A DNA stretch of 64,000 nt from Saccharopolyspora rhizosphaerae. Lineage in GTDB: Bacteria; Actinomycetota; Actinomycetes; Mycobacteriales; Pseudonocardiaceae. The stretch is from assembly GCF_003931915.1 (NCBI RefSeq), contig NZ_RSAA01000035.1, forward strand, positions 620,001 to 684,000, read 5' to 3'. Numbering within the stretch: position 1 is the stretch's first letter; the number at the start of each line of letters is the position of its first letter. Both the position numbers and the translations under genes were made by a program. A model generated the notes under the pieces. It worked only from the letters and a program-made list of their open reading frames with translations, was not told where the DNA came from and did no database searches. Positions 1 to 9,181 of the stretch are shown here, piece after piece.

Positions 1-756
1 CGCGTCTATGAGCGCCGCGCGGACTCCGTGCTTCTCCAGTTCGCGGATGCCGGCGATCGTGGTGCCCGCCGGCGAGGTGACCGCTTCGCGGAGCGAGACC
101 GGGTGGCCGCCGCCCTCGCGGAGCATGGCGGCTGCGCCGACCGCGGACTGGACGATCAGGTCGGCGGCCGTCGCGCGCGGGATGCCCAGCAGGATCCCGG
201 CGTCGATCATGGCCTCGACCAGGTAGAAGAAGTAGGCCGGGCCCGACCCCGACAGCGCGGTCACCGCGTCCTGCTGGGTCTCCGGCACCCGGGCGACCTT
301 GCCGACGCTGCCCAGCAACTCCTCGACCAGGTCCAGGTGGTGGTCCTCGGCGTGCGCCCCACCCGAGATGGCGGCCATGGCTTCGCCGACCAGCATCGGG
401 GTGTTCGGCATGACCCGGACGACCGCCGTGCCCTCGGGCAGGCGCCGCTCGAAGAGCTTCGTCGGCAGGCCCGCGCACAGCGAGACGACCAGCTTCCCGC
501 TCGGGATCTTCGGCGCCACCTCGTCCAGCAGCGCGTCGATGTCCTGCGGCTTGACCGCCACCACGATGACGTCCGCGCGCTCCACCGCCGTCGGCACGTC
601 CACGTGCGAGATGCCGTAGGTCTTGGTCAGCTCCTCGGCACGGGTCGGGAAGCGCTCGGTGAAGAGCAGGTCGGACGGGGCTCGGCCGGCTTTGATCAAG
701 CCCGAGAGCAGGGCTTCTCCGATCTTCCCGGCTCCGAGCACGGCGATGGTGGTCAT
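1..756 (-). CDS. proC: Pyrroline-5-carboxylate reductase, 3' end cut by window
   Basis: Catalyses the last step of proline synthesis, reducing 1-pyrroline-5-carboxylate with NAD(P)H in the cytoplasm. The reading frame on the minus strand starts at the ATG at 756 and stays open to base 1, so about 252 residues are visible and the C-terminus lies outside. The N-terminus begins MTTIAVLGAGKIGEALLSG, a Rossmann dinucleotide-binding motif. Family motifs follow: VMPNTPMLVGEA, then the ALSGSGPAYFF segment and the substrate-binding TSPAGTT stretch near the window edge. It heads a row of minus-strand genes matching the mycobacterial proC neighbourhood. The divergent acyl-CoA ligase starts 145 bases away, so both promoters lie in 757-900. 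Confidence 0.95.
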   Translation of the reverse strand, partial: MTTIAVLGAGKIGEALLSGLIKAGRAPSDLLFTERFPTRAEELTKTYGISHVDVPTAVERADVIVVAVKPQDIDALLDEVAPKIPSGKLVVSLCAGLPTKLFERRLPEGTAVVRVMPNTPMLVGEAMAAISGGAHAEDHHLDLVEELLGSVGKVARVPETQQDAVTALSGSGPAYFFYLVEAMIDAGILLGIPRATAADLIVQSAVGAAAMLREGGGHPVSLREAVTSPAGTTIAGIRELEKHGVRAALIDA

Positions 757-900
757 GGAGCTCAGGGTGCCAGACCACGCTCCGTGGCGACCCCTCCCGT
801 TGGCCCGACCTGGGAGTTACTGTGTCATGCACCACAGGTGGAGGGTTCTTCCACTCCCGTCACCCGAGCGACGCGGACGAGAAGCAGAGGAGCTTGGCCG

Positions 901-2529
901 ATGTTGAGCACGATGAACGACGACCCCCTCTCGATCGCCCGGATCACCCGTCAGGGAGCGGGCCCGCACGGGGACTCCGCCGAAGTCGTGACCTGGACCG
1001 AGTCCGGCCCCAGGCGCAGCAGCTACGCGGAGGTGGGGCGGGAGGCAGCTCGTCTGGCGCACGCGCTGCGCGAGCTCGGCGTCACCGGGGACCAGCGGGT
1101 CGCCACGTTCATGTGGAACAACGCGGAGCACATGGCCGCCTACCTCGCGGTGCCGTCGATGGGGGCGGTGCTGCACACGCTCAACATCCGCCTGTTCCCC
1201 GAGCAGCTCGTCTACGTCGCCAACCACGCCGAAGACCACGTGGTGCTGGTCGACCACACCCTGCTCCCGCTGTTCGCCTCGCTGCTGCCGGAGATGAAGA
1301 CCGTCCGGCACGCGGTCGTCGTCGGTGGCGACGCCTCGGCGCTCGAAGCCCCGCCCGGAGTCCAGGTGCACAGCTACGCCGACCTGCTGGCCGGGCGGCC
1401 AGACCAGTTCGACTGGCCCGAGCTGGACGAACGCTCCGCGGCAGCCATGTGCTACACCTCCGGGACCACCGCGAACCCGAAGGGCGTCGTCTACTCGCAC
1501 CGCTCGATCTACCTGCACTCCATGCAGGTCTGCATGACCGACGGGATGAACCTCGCACAGCAGGACCGCGCCCTGGCCGTGGTGCCGATGTTCCACGCGA
1601 TGTCGTGGGGCCTGCCCTACGCGGCGTTCATGGTCGGCGCGTCGATGATCATGCCGGACCGGTTCCTCCAGCCCGAGCCGCTGGTGGAGATGATCGCCGC
1701 CGAGCGGCCGACGATGGCCGCGGCCGTGCCGACGATCTGGCAAGGCGTGCTCACCGAGCTGGACAAGCGGCCGCGCGACATCTCCTCGCTCCACGAGGTC
1801 GTGGTCGGCGGAGCAGCGTGCCCCCCGGCGATGATGCGCACGTTCGAGGAGCAGCACGGCATCACCGTGGTCCACGCGTGGGGCATGACGGAGACCTCGC
1901 CGCTGGGCAGCCTCGCCCGGCCGCCCGCCGGTGTCACCGGTGAGGAACGCTGGGCCTACCGCGCGAGCCAGGGGCGGCTGCCGGCGTCGGTGGAGGGCAG
2001 GCTCGTCGGCGACGACGGCAACCTGCTGCCGTGGGACGGGCAGAGCGTGGGCGAGCTGGAGGTCCGCGGTCCGTGGGTGGCCAAGGCCTACTACGGCGAC
2101 GACGACCCGGAGAAGTTCCACGACGGCTGGCTGCGCACCGGCGACGTCGGCTACCTGACCCCCGACGGCTTCCTGCACCTGACCGACCGGGCGAAGGACG
2201 TCATCAAGTCCGGTGGCGAGTGGATCTCCTCGGTGGAGCTGGAGAACCAGGTCATGTCGCACCCGGCCGTGGCGGAAGCGATGGTCATCGGTGTCCCGGA
2301 CGAGAAGTGGTCGGAGCGCCCGCTGGTGGCGGTGGTGCTGCACGAGGGGAAGACCACCGACGCCGCCGAGCTCCGCGAGTTCTTGACCGGGAGGGTGGCC
2401 CACTGGCAGCTCCCGGAGTACTGGACGTTCATCACCGAAGCGCCGAAGACCAGCGTGGGCAAGTTCGACAAGAAGAGGCTGCGCAAGCAGCACGCCGACG
2501 GTGACCTCGACGTCGTCCGCCTCGCGTGA
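901..2529 (+). CDS. Long-chain fatty-acid--CoA ligase (ANL superfamily)
   Basis: Probably activates a fatty or other carboxylic acid with ATP to an acyl-adenylate and then an acyl-CoA. The 542-residue length is normal for the family. The AMP-binding P-loop YTSGTTANPKG lies near residue 184, the GMTETSP motif near 328, and the GWLRTGDVG hinge region near 410. The C-terminal lysine motif is in PKTSVGKFDKK. The ATG at 901 is chosen because AGAGGAG sits 8 bases upstream; an ATG at 913 is the alternative. The frame stays open far upstream over proC, but that part is a GC-driven shadow. It has no co-directional neighbours, so the substrate cannot be read from context. Confidence 0.9.
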   Translation: MLSTMNDDPLSIARITRQGAGPHGDSAEVVTWTESGPRRSSYAEVGREAARLAHALRELGVTGDQRVATFMWNNAEHMAAYLAVPSMGAVLHTLNIRLFPEQLVYVANHAEDHVVLVDHTLLPLFASLLPEMKTVRHAVVVGGDASALEAPPGVQVHSYADLLAGRPDQFDWPELDERSAAAMCYTSGTTANPKGVVYSHRSIYLHSMQVCMTDGMNLAQQDRALAVVPMFHAMSWGLPYAAFMVGASMIMPDRFLQPEPLVEMIAAERPTMAAAVPTIWQGVLTELDKRPRDISSLHEVVVGGAACPPAMMRTFEEQHGITVVHAWGMTETSPLGSLARPPAGVTGEERWAYRASQGRLPASVEGRLVGDDGNLLPWDGQSVGELEVRGPWVAKAYYGDDDPEKFHDGWLRTGDVGYLTPDGFLHLTDRAKDVIKSGGEWISSVELENQVMSHPAVAEAMVIGVPDEKWSERPLVAVVLHEGKTTDAAELREFLTGRVAHWQLPEYWTFITEAPKTSVGKFDKKRLRKQHADGDLDVVRLA

Positions 2530-2539
2530 CCTGGCTTCG

Positions 2540-2770
2540 AAGAACGCTCTGCGTGGCGGTGCCGCTAGCAGGTTCTGAGCGGCTCCGTGGACTCCGTGCG
2601 CCGCTCCCACGGCGTACTCGCCACGAAGCCGCTCAGAACCTGCAGCGGTGCGAGCTGAGTCCCCGACCTGGAGAAGCGGCTGCCGCCGCGGGCCGCCTGG
2701 AACGCTGCGGCGGCGGTGCTGGCTGAGTGCGTTCCAGCTCCTAGGCCTGTCCCCGGGTTGCGGGGGCGGG
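2540..2770. repeat. Dispersed intergenic hairpin repeat, copy 1
   Basis: A 17-base arm at 2569-2585 (GCAGGTTCTGAGCGGCT) is perfectly complementary to 2626-2642, giving a long hairpin between two convergent genes. The copy also carries the phrase GCGGTGCCG followed by a GCAG-like tail, and a CTCGCCACGAAGCCGCTC segment. Both recur in degenerate form near 10.5, 15.5 and 22.3 kb. It may also act as a bidirectional terminator for the acyl-CoA ligase and the thioesterase-like gene. Confidence 0.6.
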
Positions 2771-2777
2771 CTTCTGG

Positions 2778-3563
2778 TCAGTTGGGGGAGAGCGCGAGTT
2801 GGCGGGCCTGGCAGATCAGGCGGCCCACCGAGTCGATGACCTGCACGTCCTCGTCGAACCACTGGCCGTGCACGGCCCGGCAGTCGACCAGCATCCGCAA
2901 CCAGCCGTTGGCCGGGTGGGCGCGCAGGTAGGCGGTGAGCTGGACCGTCGGGGCCCAGCCGAACCGGCCGAGGTTCAACGTGACCGGCACGGTCAGGTCG
3001 CCCGCCACCAGGCCGAACAGCAGGTCGGGCCGGCCGTCGCGCGGCTTGGCCCACATCCGGTACCGCGGTTCACCGGTGCCGCCGTTGAGGAACTCGGCGG
3101 TGCCCGGGTCGAGCCGCAGGTCGCAGACCTCGGCGAGGTGGAAGAACTTCGTCGACTGGCGGAGGTCGATGGCGTCCTGCGGCGGGTTGACCGGCATCGT
3201 CGGCAGGTCCGACCACGCCGGCTCGGCCGCGGGCATCCGCCCCGCGGTCACCGTCGCGTCGACGCACACCTGTCCGCGCTGCTCGAGCAGCGCGCGCACG
3301 ACCGTGGTGGTCTTGCCGGTCTTGAGCGCGTTGAGCCGGATCAGCACCGGACCGACGCGCGGTGGCCGCAGGTACTGCGCGCTGATCGACAGCGGGTCCA
3401 GCCCCGTGCCGTCGCAGACGGCTCTGGTGACCAGCGCCAGCAGGTAACCGCCGTGCGGGTTGTCCCCGACGGCCCAGTCCGGGTGGAGGTTGGCGACGTA
3501 ACTGCCGTCGCCGAGCGAGCGCACCGACGTGGCCGCGGAGAACGGATCCTGGACCTCGGTCAC
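2778..3563 (-). CDS. Acyl-CoA thioesterase-like (hotdog) protein
   Basis: A 261-residue protein resembling actinobacterial TesB-type thioesterase-family proteins (M. tuberculosis Rv0499 from memory). The N-terminal hotdog domain includes NPHGGYLLALVTRAV, a segment typical of this family. The second half (FGWAPTVQLTAYLRAHP, then WFDEDVQVIDSVGRLICQARQLA) looks like the second hotdog of a double-hotdog fold. No signal peptide or membrane span is visible. The GTG at 3563 is chosen because GGTGG lies about 8 bases upstream and the protein then opens VTEVQDPFSAAT; an in-frame ATG at 3632 would add an unconvincing tail. The substrate is unknown. Confidence 0.75.
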   Translation of the reverse strand: MTEVQDPFSAATSVRSLGDGSYVANLHPDWAVGDNPHGGYLLALVTRAVCDGTGLDPLSISAQYLRPPRVGPVLIRLNALKTGKTTTVVRALLEQRGQVCVDATVTAGRMPAAEPAWSDLPTMPVNPPQDAIDLRQSTKFFHLAEVCDLRLDPGTAEFLNGGTGEPRYRMWAKPRDGRPDLLFGLVAGDLTVPVTLNLGRFGWAPTVQLTAYLRAHPANGWLRMLVDCRAVHGQWFDEDVQVIDSVGRLICQARQLALSPN

Positions 3564-3747
3564 GTGGGATCCACCGGCCGAAAGCCCACTACGCGCAACG
3601 AGTTCATGATCGAGGATTCTAATGACCGCCACCGAAGTTGATCATCAGGCGTCGGTTGGCCGCTCGACGAGCAGGTCCGAGGGACCGCGTGCGAGCAGCG
3701 CCCGGCCTTTCCGGGTCCTCACCAGCGCCTGCGCGAGGTGGCCACGC

Positions 3748-4626
3748 CTAGGCTCCGAGCGGTTCCAGGTGGAGGCGGGCGAAGAGCAGCGCCTCGGCGA
3801 GGACCTCGGCCCGCTGCTGCGGGTTCCGGGCCTTGCGGGTGTTGACCTCCAGCACCACCGACCCGTCGTAGCCGTCGGCGGCCAGGGCCTCGCAGACCTC
3901 GGCGCACGGCTGGCTGCCCTGGCCGGGCAGCAGGTGCTCGTCGCGGGACGCCCCGGTGCCGTCGGCGAGGTGCACGTGCGCCAGCCCGTCCTTCATCCGT
4001 TTGAGCAGTTCGATGGCGTCCACGTGCGCGGCCGCGGCGTGCGAGACGTCCAGCGTGTAGTTGCGGAAGCCCACGTCAGTCGGGTCTGGGGACGGCTTGA
4101 AGGCGGAGAGCCCGCCGTTGCTCCTGCCCCCGGCGACCCGGCCCGCGCGCAGCCGGTTCAGCGAGTTCGGCGGGCGCAGCGGGAACATGTTCTCCACCGC
4201 GACCTTGATGCCGCTGGTCTCCTCGAGCTCCTCGACCAGCTCCGGGAACGCCTCGGCGTAGCGGCGCTGCCACCGGAACGGCGGGTGCACCACGACCGTC
4301 GAGGCACCCAGGTCCTCGGCCACCACGACCGCCTTGCGCAGCCGCTCCTCGGGCTCCGGCGACCAGACCCGCTGGGTGATCAGCAGGCAGGGCGCGTGCA
4401 CCGCGAGCACCGGGACACCGTGCTGCTCGGAGAGGCGGTTCAAGGCCTTGACGTCCTGGCTGACCGCGTCGGCCCAGACCATCACCTCGACCCCGTCGAA
4501 ACCGAGGTCCGCGGCCATCTCGAACGCCGCGCGCGCTGGTTGCGGCCACACCGAAGCGCTGGACAGCCCCACCGGTATCCGGCCGGGGGTGTCCTGTCGC
4601 TCAAGCCGCGCTGGTTGTCCAGTCAT
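3748..4626 (-). CDS. Sugar phosphate isomerase/epimerase-like TIM barrel protein
   Basis: A 292-residue protein of the AP-endonuclease-2/xylose-isomerase-like TIM-barrel superfamily. Visible barrel strands and metal-ligand positions include GFDGVEVMVWAD, STVVVHPPFRWQ, IKVAVENMFP, LDVSHAAAAHVD, LAHVHLADGTG and GSVVLEVNTRK. The His, Glu and Asp residues in these strands are the usual divalent-metal ligands. It matches M. tuberculosis Rv0498 by position (from memory). It is co-directional with the Pro-rich membrane gene upstream, 95 bases away. The exact reaction is not known for this branch. Confidence 0.8.
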   Translation of the reverse strand: MTGQPARLERQDTPGRIPVGLSSASVWPQPARAAFEMAADLGFDGVEVMVWADAVSQDVKALNRLSEQHGVPVLAVHAPCLLITQRVWSPEPEERLRKAVVVAEDLGASTVVVHPPFRWQRRYAEAFPELVEELEETSGIKVAVENMFPLRPPNSLNRLRAGRVAGGRSNGGLSAFKPSPDPTDVGFRNYTLDVSHAAAAHVDAIELLKRMKDGLAHVHLADGTGASRDEHLLPGQGSQPCAEVCEALAADGYDGSVVLEVNTRKARNPQQRAEVLAEALLFARLHLEPLGA

Positions 4627-4721
4627 GTCGGTCCCAGCATGACCGACGGTTCCCAGCGGGTTGCGCGGCGGTGGGGCTTGCGGACGTGCACATCACCTGT
4701 CCGGGCCAACACCGGGACCTC

Positions 4722-5843
4722 TCATTGGTTGATCAGCAGCAGCGCCGCGGGCGACACCGTGCAGAACAACCCGACCAGCACCGACAGCAGGATCGTCTGC
4801 AGGTCGTTGGTGCGGAAGAACTTCCACGCGACCAGCACCAGCAGCCCGGTGAACACCAGCGCGGCGCCGAACGCGGCGATCGTCGCGTTGATCCACAACC
4901 AGCGGAAACCGATCCACACGGCGCCTCCGCCGATCAGACCGGCCACGCCCTGCAGCGCCAGCGTGCCCCACTCCTTGCCCGGTGACGGCGGACGGTCGGC
5001 CTCGTCCGGGTCGTAGTCCGCTTCCAGGCCAGCGGGCACCGAACGGTCGTAGTCCTCGTCGTAGGACTGGTCGTACGGCTCGTCGTAGCTCGGCTCGGGG
5101 TCGTCGTAGGACTCGAAGTCGTAGGGGTCGGCGTGCAGGTCGCCCTGCGCCGGGTAGGCCTGCTGGTCGACGCCGCCGTCGATGCGGGGCAGCTGCTCGG
5201 TGAAGCCTTCCGGCAGCTGCTGCGGACCGGCGGGCGCCACGGGCGGACCGGCCGGACGCGCGGGCGGTGTCGGCAGCGCGGGCTGCCGGACCGTCGCCTC
5301 GGCGTCGCCGCTCGGCGCGGACGGCGCCGGCGGTCCGGCGGGCGGCGACTGGCCGGACGGCCCACCTGCCGGACTGCCGAAGCGCTGCGCCCAGTAGCCG
5401 CCACCGGCCGGCGGCCCGGACTCGGCCGGCGGTTCGGGGGCCGGGCGCGCAGGCGGCTGCGCGGGAGCCTGCGGAGGCGACGGCGGTGGTGGTGGTGCGG
5501 GCTGCTGCGCCTGCTGGGGCTGCTGCGCCGCCGGCTGCCCGGTCGGTGGCGAGGGCGGTGGGGAGGGCGGTGGGGAAGCCGGCGGAGTAGACGGCTGCTG
5601 CGCGCTGGGTGCCGCGCCGCCCTGCCTGCGGCTCGGCGGCGCTTCCTCGTCCGGCTTGACCGGGCGCATCGTGCCGCTGTCCGACAGGACCCGGTTGATG
5701 ATCTCCTGCGGTGCCGTTTCGGTCGGGTCCTCGGCCTTCCTGCGCCGGCGCCGGGAACCCTTCTCAGAGCCGCCGCCGTACTCGGCGAGCAGCTCAGCAA
5801 CGGTGCGCTGGGTGGGCTGGTCGCCCCCGCTTTCCCGACTCAT
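4722..5843 (-). CDS. Proline-rich membrane protein, ppx-linked
   Basis: About 373 residues in two parts. Residues 1-290 are disordered: a basic stretch (GSRRRRRKAED near residue 35), then long Pro/Gln/Ala-rich sequence and acidic Tyr/Asp repeats such as YDEPYDQSYDEDYD. The last 85 residues contain three hydrophobic helices ending in AALLLINQ. It corresponds by position to M. tuberculosis Rv0497, a conserved membrane protein of unknown function (from memory). The ATG at 5843 is chosen because it overlaps the ppx stop by four bases (ATGA) and has GGTGGGAA upstream, implying translational coupling. A role at the cell envelope is inference only. Confidence 0.85.
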   Translation of the reverse strand: MSRESGGDQPTQRTVAELLAEYGGGSEKGSRRRRRKAEDPTETAPQEIINRVLSDSGTMRPVKPDEEAPPSRRQGGAAPSAQQPSTPPASPPPSPPPSPPTGQPAAQQPQQAQQPAPPPPPSPPQAPAQPPARPAPEPPAESGPPAGGGYWAQRFGSPAGGPSGQSPPAGPPAPSAPSGDAEATVRQPALPTPPARPAGPPVAPAGPQQLPEGFTEQLPRIDGGVDQQAYPAQGDLHADPYDFESYDDPEPSYDEPYDQSYDEDYDRSVPAGLEADYDPDEADRPPSPGKEWGTLALQGVAGLIGGGAVWIGFRWLWINATIAAFGAALVFTGLLVLVAWKFFRTNDLQTILLSVLVGLFCTVSPAALLLINQ

Positions 5844-6931
5844 CGTTCCCACCGTGCCGCGTGCCAGGGTTGGAGTCCAGTTCCGTCCACCGGTACCTCG
5901 GTTCCATTCCGTGTCGGGCCGGACGCATTCTCCTGCGCCGGCACGAGCCCGTCCGTGCCCCCCGCACGCACCGGAACGCCGCTCTTGAAGGCAGTGTGAC
6001 TACCTCCGTTGGTGTGGTCCAGCCGCCGAAGGATGACTCCCTCGCGCAGCGCCCACGGACAGATGTCGAGCTCGGTGACCTCGAGCGCCTTCATCGCCGC
6101 TTCCGCGACCAACGCCCCGCCGACGAGCTGGTGCGACCGCGCCGAGCTCACCCCGTCGAGCGCCGCCAGGTCACCGGCCGACATGCGCGTGATGAACGCC
6201 AGCAGCTGCCGCAGACCCGTGTCGGTCAGCTTCCGCGGCACGCGCGGACCGGCCGAGGCGGGCGCAGCACCGGTCAGCCTGGCGAGCGAGCGGAACGTCT
6301 TGGAGGTCGCCACCACGCGGTCCGGCCTGGCGAGCTTGCGGAACTTCTTCGCCGTCGGCGCCAGCTGGCCCGACAGCCACTCGCGCGCCTTCTTGATCTC
6401 GTCCTGCTTGGGCGGGTCGTGGAGCATCGTGCGACTCATCCGGCCGGCCCCCAGCGGCAGCGAGACCGCCAGGTCCGGCTGCTCGTCGATGCCCAGCGCC
6501 ATCTCCAGCGACCCACCACCGATGTCGAGCAGCAGCAGGTTGCCGGCCGACCAGCCGTACCAGCGGCGAGCCGCGAGGAAGGTGTAGCGGGCCTCGTCCT
6601 CGCCCGGCAGCACCTCCAGGGCGACCCCGGTCTCGGCGTGCAAGCGCTCCAGGACCTCCACCGCGTTGGCGGCGTCCCGGATCGCCGAGGTGGCGAAGGC
6701 CATCAGCTCTTCGCAGCCGGCCGCGACCGCCGCTTCTTGGGCGTCGGCGACCGTCCGGACCAGTTCGTCGGCGTCGTCGTCGGAGAGCCGGCCGTCGTGG
6801 GCGCCGATCCGCTCGGCGAGCCGCATCACGGTCTTGTCCGATGTCATCGGGGTCGGATGCGCACCGCGGTGCGCGTCCACCACGAGCAGGTGGACGGTGT
6901 TGGATCCGACGTCGAGGACCCCTAGGCGCAT
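5840..6931 (-). CDS. ppx: Exopolyphosphatase / GppA-family phosphatase
   Basis: A 363-residue ASKHA-fold phosphatase that hydrolyses polyphosphate or pppGpp. The N-terminal MRLGVLDVGSNTVHLLVVDA is the phosphate-1 motif, with a conserved Asp-x-Gly-Ser-Asn. LLLLDIGGGSLEMALG is the phosphate-2 motif, and ATSAIRDAANAVEVL carries conserved residues of the family. The length is that of the short actinobacterial Ppx1 type rather than the roughly 500-residue E. coli enzyme. It lies just downstream of senX3-regX3, consistent with phosphate or polyphosphate homeostasis. The Pro-rich membrane gene is translationally coupled behind it. Confidence 0.9.
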   Translation of the reverse strand: MRLGVLDVGSNTVHLLVVDAHRGAHPTPMTSDKTVMRLAERIGAHDGRLSDDDADELVRTVADAQEAAVAAGCEELMAFATSAIRDAANAVEVLERLHAETGVALEVLPGEDEARYTFLAARRWYGWSAGNLLLLDIGGGSLEMALGIDEQPDLAVSLPLGAGRMSRTMLHDPPKQDEIKKAREWLSGQLAPTAKKFRKLARPDRVVATSKTFRSLARLTGAAPASAGPRVPRKLTDTGLRQLLAFITRMSAGDLAALDGVSSARSHQLVGGALVAEAAMKALEVTELDICPWALREGVILRRLDHTNGGSHTAFKSGVPVRAGGTDGLVPAQENASGPTRNGTEVPVDGTGLQPWHAARWER

Positions 6932-7063
6932 GACCGACAAGTTACCGGCTGCGCACGCGACCAGGCCGCAGGTGGGCGGGCAACTGCGTCCCGGGGCACT
7001 CCCGCCACGCCCGTCACCAGGTCAGCAGCCCCTCGGGGATGCGACTGGTCACACACCGAGGGC

Positions 7064-7747
7064 TCAAGCCTCGAACTTGTAACCGAGACCACGCACGGTG
7101 ATCAGGTAGCTCGGATCCGCTGGGTCGGGTTCGACCTTCGAGCGAAGCCGCTTGACGTGCACGTCGAGGGTCTTGGTGTCGCCGACGTAGTCGGCTCCCC
7201 AGACCCGGTCGATGAGCTGACCGCGGGTGAGCACCCGGCCGACGTTGCGCAGCAGGTACTCGAGCAGGTCGAACTCCTTGAGCGGGAGGTTCACCTCTTC
7301 GCCGTCCACGGTCACGACGTGGCGCTCGACGTCCATCCGCACCGGTCCGGCCGCCAGGGCCTGCGGCTGCAGCTCCTCGGCGGTCTCGCCGCGGCGGCGC
7401 AGCACCGCGCGCACCCGCGCGATGAGCTCGCGCGCCGAGTAGGGCTTGGTCACGTAGTCGTCGGCGCCGAGCTCGAGGCCGACGACCTTGTCGATCTCGC
7501 TGTCCCGCGCGGTCACCATGATCACCGGGACGCCCGACCGCTGGCGCAGCTGCTTGCACACGTCGGTGCCGCTCATCCCTGGCAGCATCAGGTCCAGCAG
7601 CACGATGTCCGCGCCGTTGCGGTCGAACTCGTCGAGGGCGTCGGTGCCGTTGGTCGCGACGGCGGCCGTGAAGCCCTCCTTGCGGAGCATGTAGGCCAGG
7701 GGGTCGGCGAAGGACTCCTCGTCCTCCACGATCAACACTCTGGTCAC
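7064..7747 (-). CDS. regX3: Phosphate-responsive response regulator RegX3
   Basis: An OmpR/PhoB-type response regulator of 227 residues. The receiver domain (about 1-120) has the acidic pair near residues 8-9, the phospho-acceptor Asp at about residue 52 in VLLDLMLPG, Thr in MVTARD and Lys in YVTKPYS. A winged-helix DNA-binding domain follows (LTRGQLIDRVWG, then DVHVKRLRSKVE). Start GTG at 7747 has GGGAGGAATTCG directly upstream and overlaps the senX3 stop by four bases, so the pair is translationally coupled. With SenX3 it controls the phosphate-starvation response in mycobacteria (established knowledge of the orthologues). Confidence 0.95.
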   Translation of the reverse strand: MTRVLIVEDEESFADPLAYMLRKEGFTAAVATNGTDALDEFDRNGADIVLLDLMLPGMSGTDVCKQLRQRSGVPVIMVTARDSEIDKVVGLELGADDYVTKPYSARELIARVRAVLRRRGETAEELQPQALAAGPVRMDVERHVVTVDGEEVNLPLKEFDLLEYLLRNVGRVLTRGQLIDRVWGADYVGDTKTLDVHVKRLRSKVEPDPADPSYLITVRGLGYKFEA

Positions 7748-8982
7748 CGAATTCCTCCCGTTTCGACGGTCGTCACGCCGTCCGCACTCTCGGTGGTGGT
7801 CCGCGCGGCCTGTGCCGCCCGATCGGGTTCGGGGCTCGCCTCGCCCTCGCCGGACTCGCCGACGCCGTGCCGGGGCACGCGGATGGTGAAGGTGGAGCCG
7901 GTTCCCGGCCTGCTCCACAACTTGACCTCACCCCCGTGGTTCGCGGCGACGTGCTTGACGATGGCCAGCCCCAAGCCGGTACCGCCGGTGGCCCGCGAAC
8001 GCGCGGGGTCCACCCGGAAGAAGCGCTCGAACACCCGCTCGTGGTGCTCGGGCTCGATCCCGATGCCGCGGTCGGTGACCGCGATCTCGACGTAGTCCTC
8101 CGACAGCCGGCGCGAGATCGACACCGGGCTGCCGTGCGGCGAGTAGTTGATCGCGTTGGTGATCAGGTTGGACAGCGCTGTGACCAGCAGCGCCCGGTCG
8201 CCCTCCAGCAGGTACCCGGAGGGGCCGTCGACGGCGATCTCTATCCCCGCGGACTCCGCGGCCAGCCGGGAGCGGCCCAGGGCCTCCTCGACCACCTCGT
8301 CGACCTCGACGGTGGTGAGCTCCGGCAGCCGTTCCGCGCCCTGCAGGCGCGACAGCGCGATCAGCTCGGAGACGAGCGTCCCCAGGCGGGTCGACTCGTG
8401 CAGGATCTTGGTGGAGAACCGCCGCACCTCGTCCGGGTCCTCGGCGGAGTCCAGCAGCGCCTCGGCCAGCAGCGCGAGCGCACCCACCGGCGTCTTGAGC
8501 TCGTGGCTGACGTTGGCCACGAAGTCGCGCCGGGTCGCTTCCAGCCGCACCGAATCGGACTGGTCGGCGGCGTCCACGACGGCGAAGCCGTCACCCAGCG
8601 GCCGGACGTCGGCGAGGACAGCGGCCGGACCGCGTCCGGCCAGCGCCGCTCGCCCGTCGAGCGGTCCGAGGTCGACGGTGACCACTTCACCGGTCTGCAC
8701 GGCCTGCTCCGCGGCCGTCTGCGCCCGGGGGTCGGCCCGGTACTCGTGGATCACGCCGAGCTCGGCCGCACGCGGGTTGTGCAGGACCACGTCACCGAAG
8801 CGGTTGAGCACCACGACTCCGTTGGTGCTGGTGTGCACCAGGCGCTGCAGGAGTTCGGCAACGGTCGGGCCCTGAGGCCGGGAGGTGCGGTAGGACCGGG
8901 TTCCCCTCGCGACCAAGAACCCGATGGCCGCGCCCAGCAGGAGCGCGGCGATGATCAGGGCGGTGTAGCCCGAAGTGGTCAC
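7744..8982 (-). CDS. senX3: Sensor histidine kinase SenX3
   Basis: A 412-residue membrane sensor kinase. The N-terminus has one clear membrane helix (about residues 8-26) and a PAS-like region around residues 50-80. The phospho-acceptor His is about residue 160 in FVANVSHELKTPVG. The N box is NLITNAINYSPHG and the ATP lid is ATGGTGLGLAIVKHV. It pairs with RegX3 immediately downstream. The GTG at 8982 gives the expected length, although its ribosome binding site is weak. gpmA lies upstream, as in mycobacteria. Confidence 0.95.
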   Translation of the reverse strand: MTTSGYTALIIAALLLGAAIGFLVARGTRSYRTSRPQGPTVAELLQRLVHTSTNGVVVLNRFGDVVLHNPRAAELGVIHEYRADPRAQTAAEQAVQTGEVVTVDLGPLDGRAALAGRGPAAVLADVRPLGDGFAVVDAADQSDSVRLEATRRDFVANVSHELKTPVGALALLAEALLDSAEDPDEVRRFSTKILHESTRLGTLVSELIALSRLQGAERLPELTTVEVDEVVEEALGRSRLAAESAGIEIAVDGPSGYLLEGDRALLVTALSNLITNAINYSPHGSPVSISRRLSEDYVEIAVTDRGIGIEPEHHERVFERFFRVDPARSRATGGTGLGLAIVKHVAANHGGEVKLWSRPGTGSTFTIRVPRHGVGESGEGEASPEPDRAAQAARTTTESADGVTTVETGGIR

Positions 8983-9065
8983 ACCTGCATCGTAAGCGGG
9001 CGCGGGTGGGGCAGGGCCAGTCCGCGTGGGCGTTCCGTGACGCCCGTGACACGAATCGGGCGCTT

Positions 9066-9083
9066 CTTCACCCGCGGTTCATC
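9066..9083 (+). promoter_or_regulatory. PHO-box-like direct repeat upstream of senX3
   Basis: Reads CTTCACC-CGCG-GTTCATC, two heptamers spaced 11 bases apart. That is the layout of actinobacterial PhoP/RegX3 boxes (GTTCACC plus four bases). It lies 84 bases upstream of senX3 in the 8983-9229 gap, oriented on the opposite strand. A further GGTTCAGC follows at 9098. Autoregulation by RegX3 is known in mycobacteria; the site here is inferred from sequence alone. Confidence 0.4.
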
Positions 9084-9181
9084 ACCTGATCGGAGGCGGT
9101 TCAGCTACTGGCCGGACTCCGATCGCGCTGCGTTCCTCGAGCGGGCGATCTTTCGCCACCGCTCACCCACGTGAGCGACGC

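Noticed and set aside
817..3054. Very long open frame on the minus strand opposite the acyl-CoA ligase
   Set aside because: Its translation is Arg/His/Val-rich without any fold signature; it is the mirror of a real gene in high-GC DNA. Similar mirrors (for example 23932-25863, 36967-39432, 50480-54256, 56912-59242) were dropped for the same reason.
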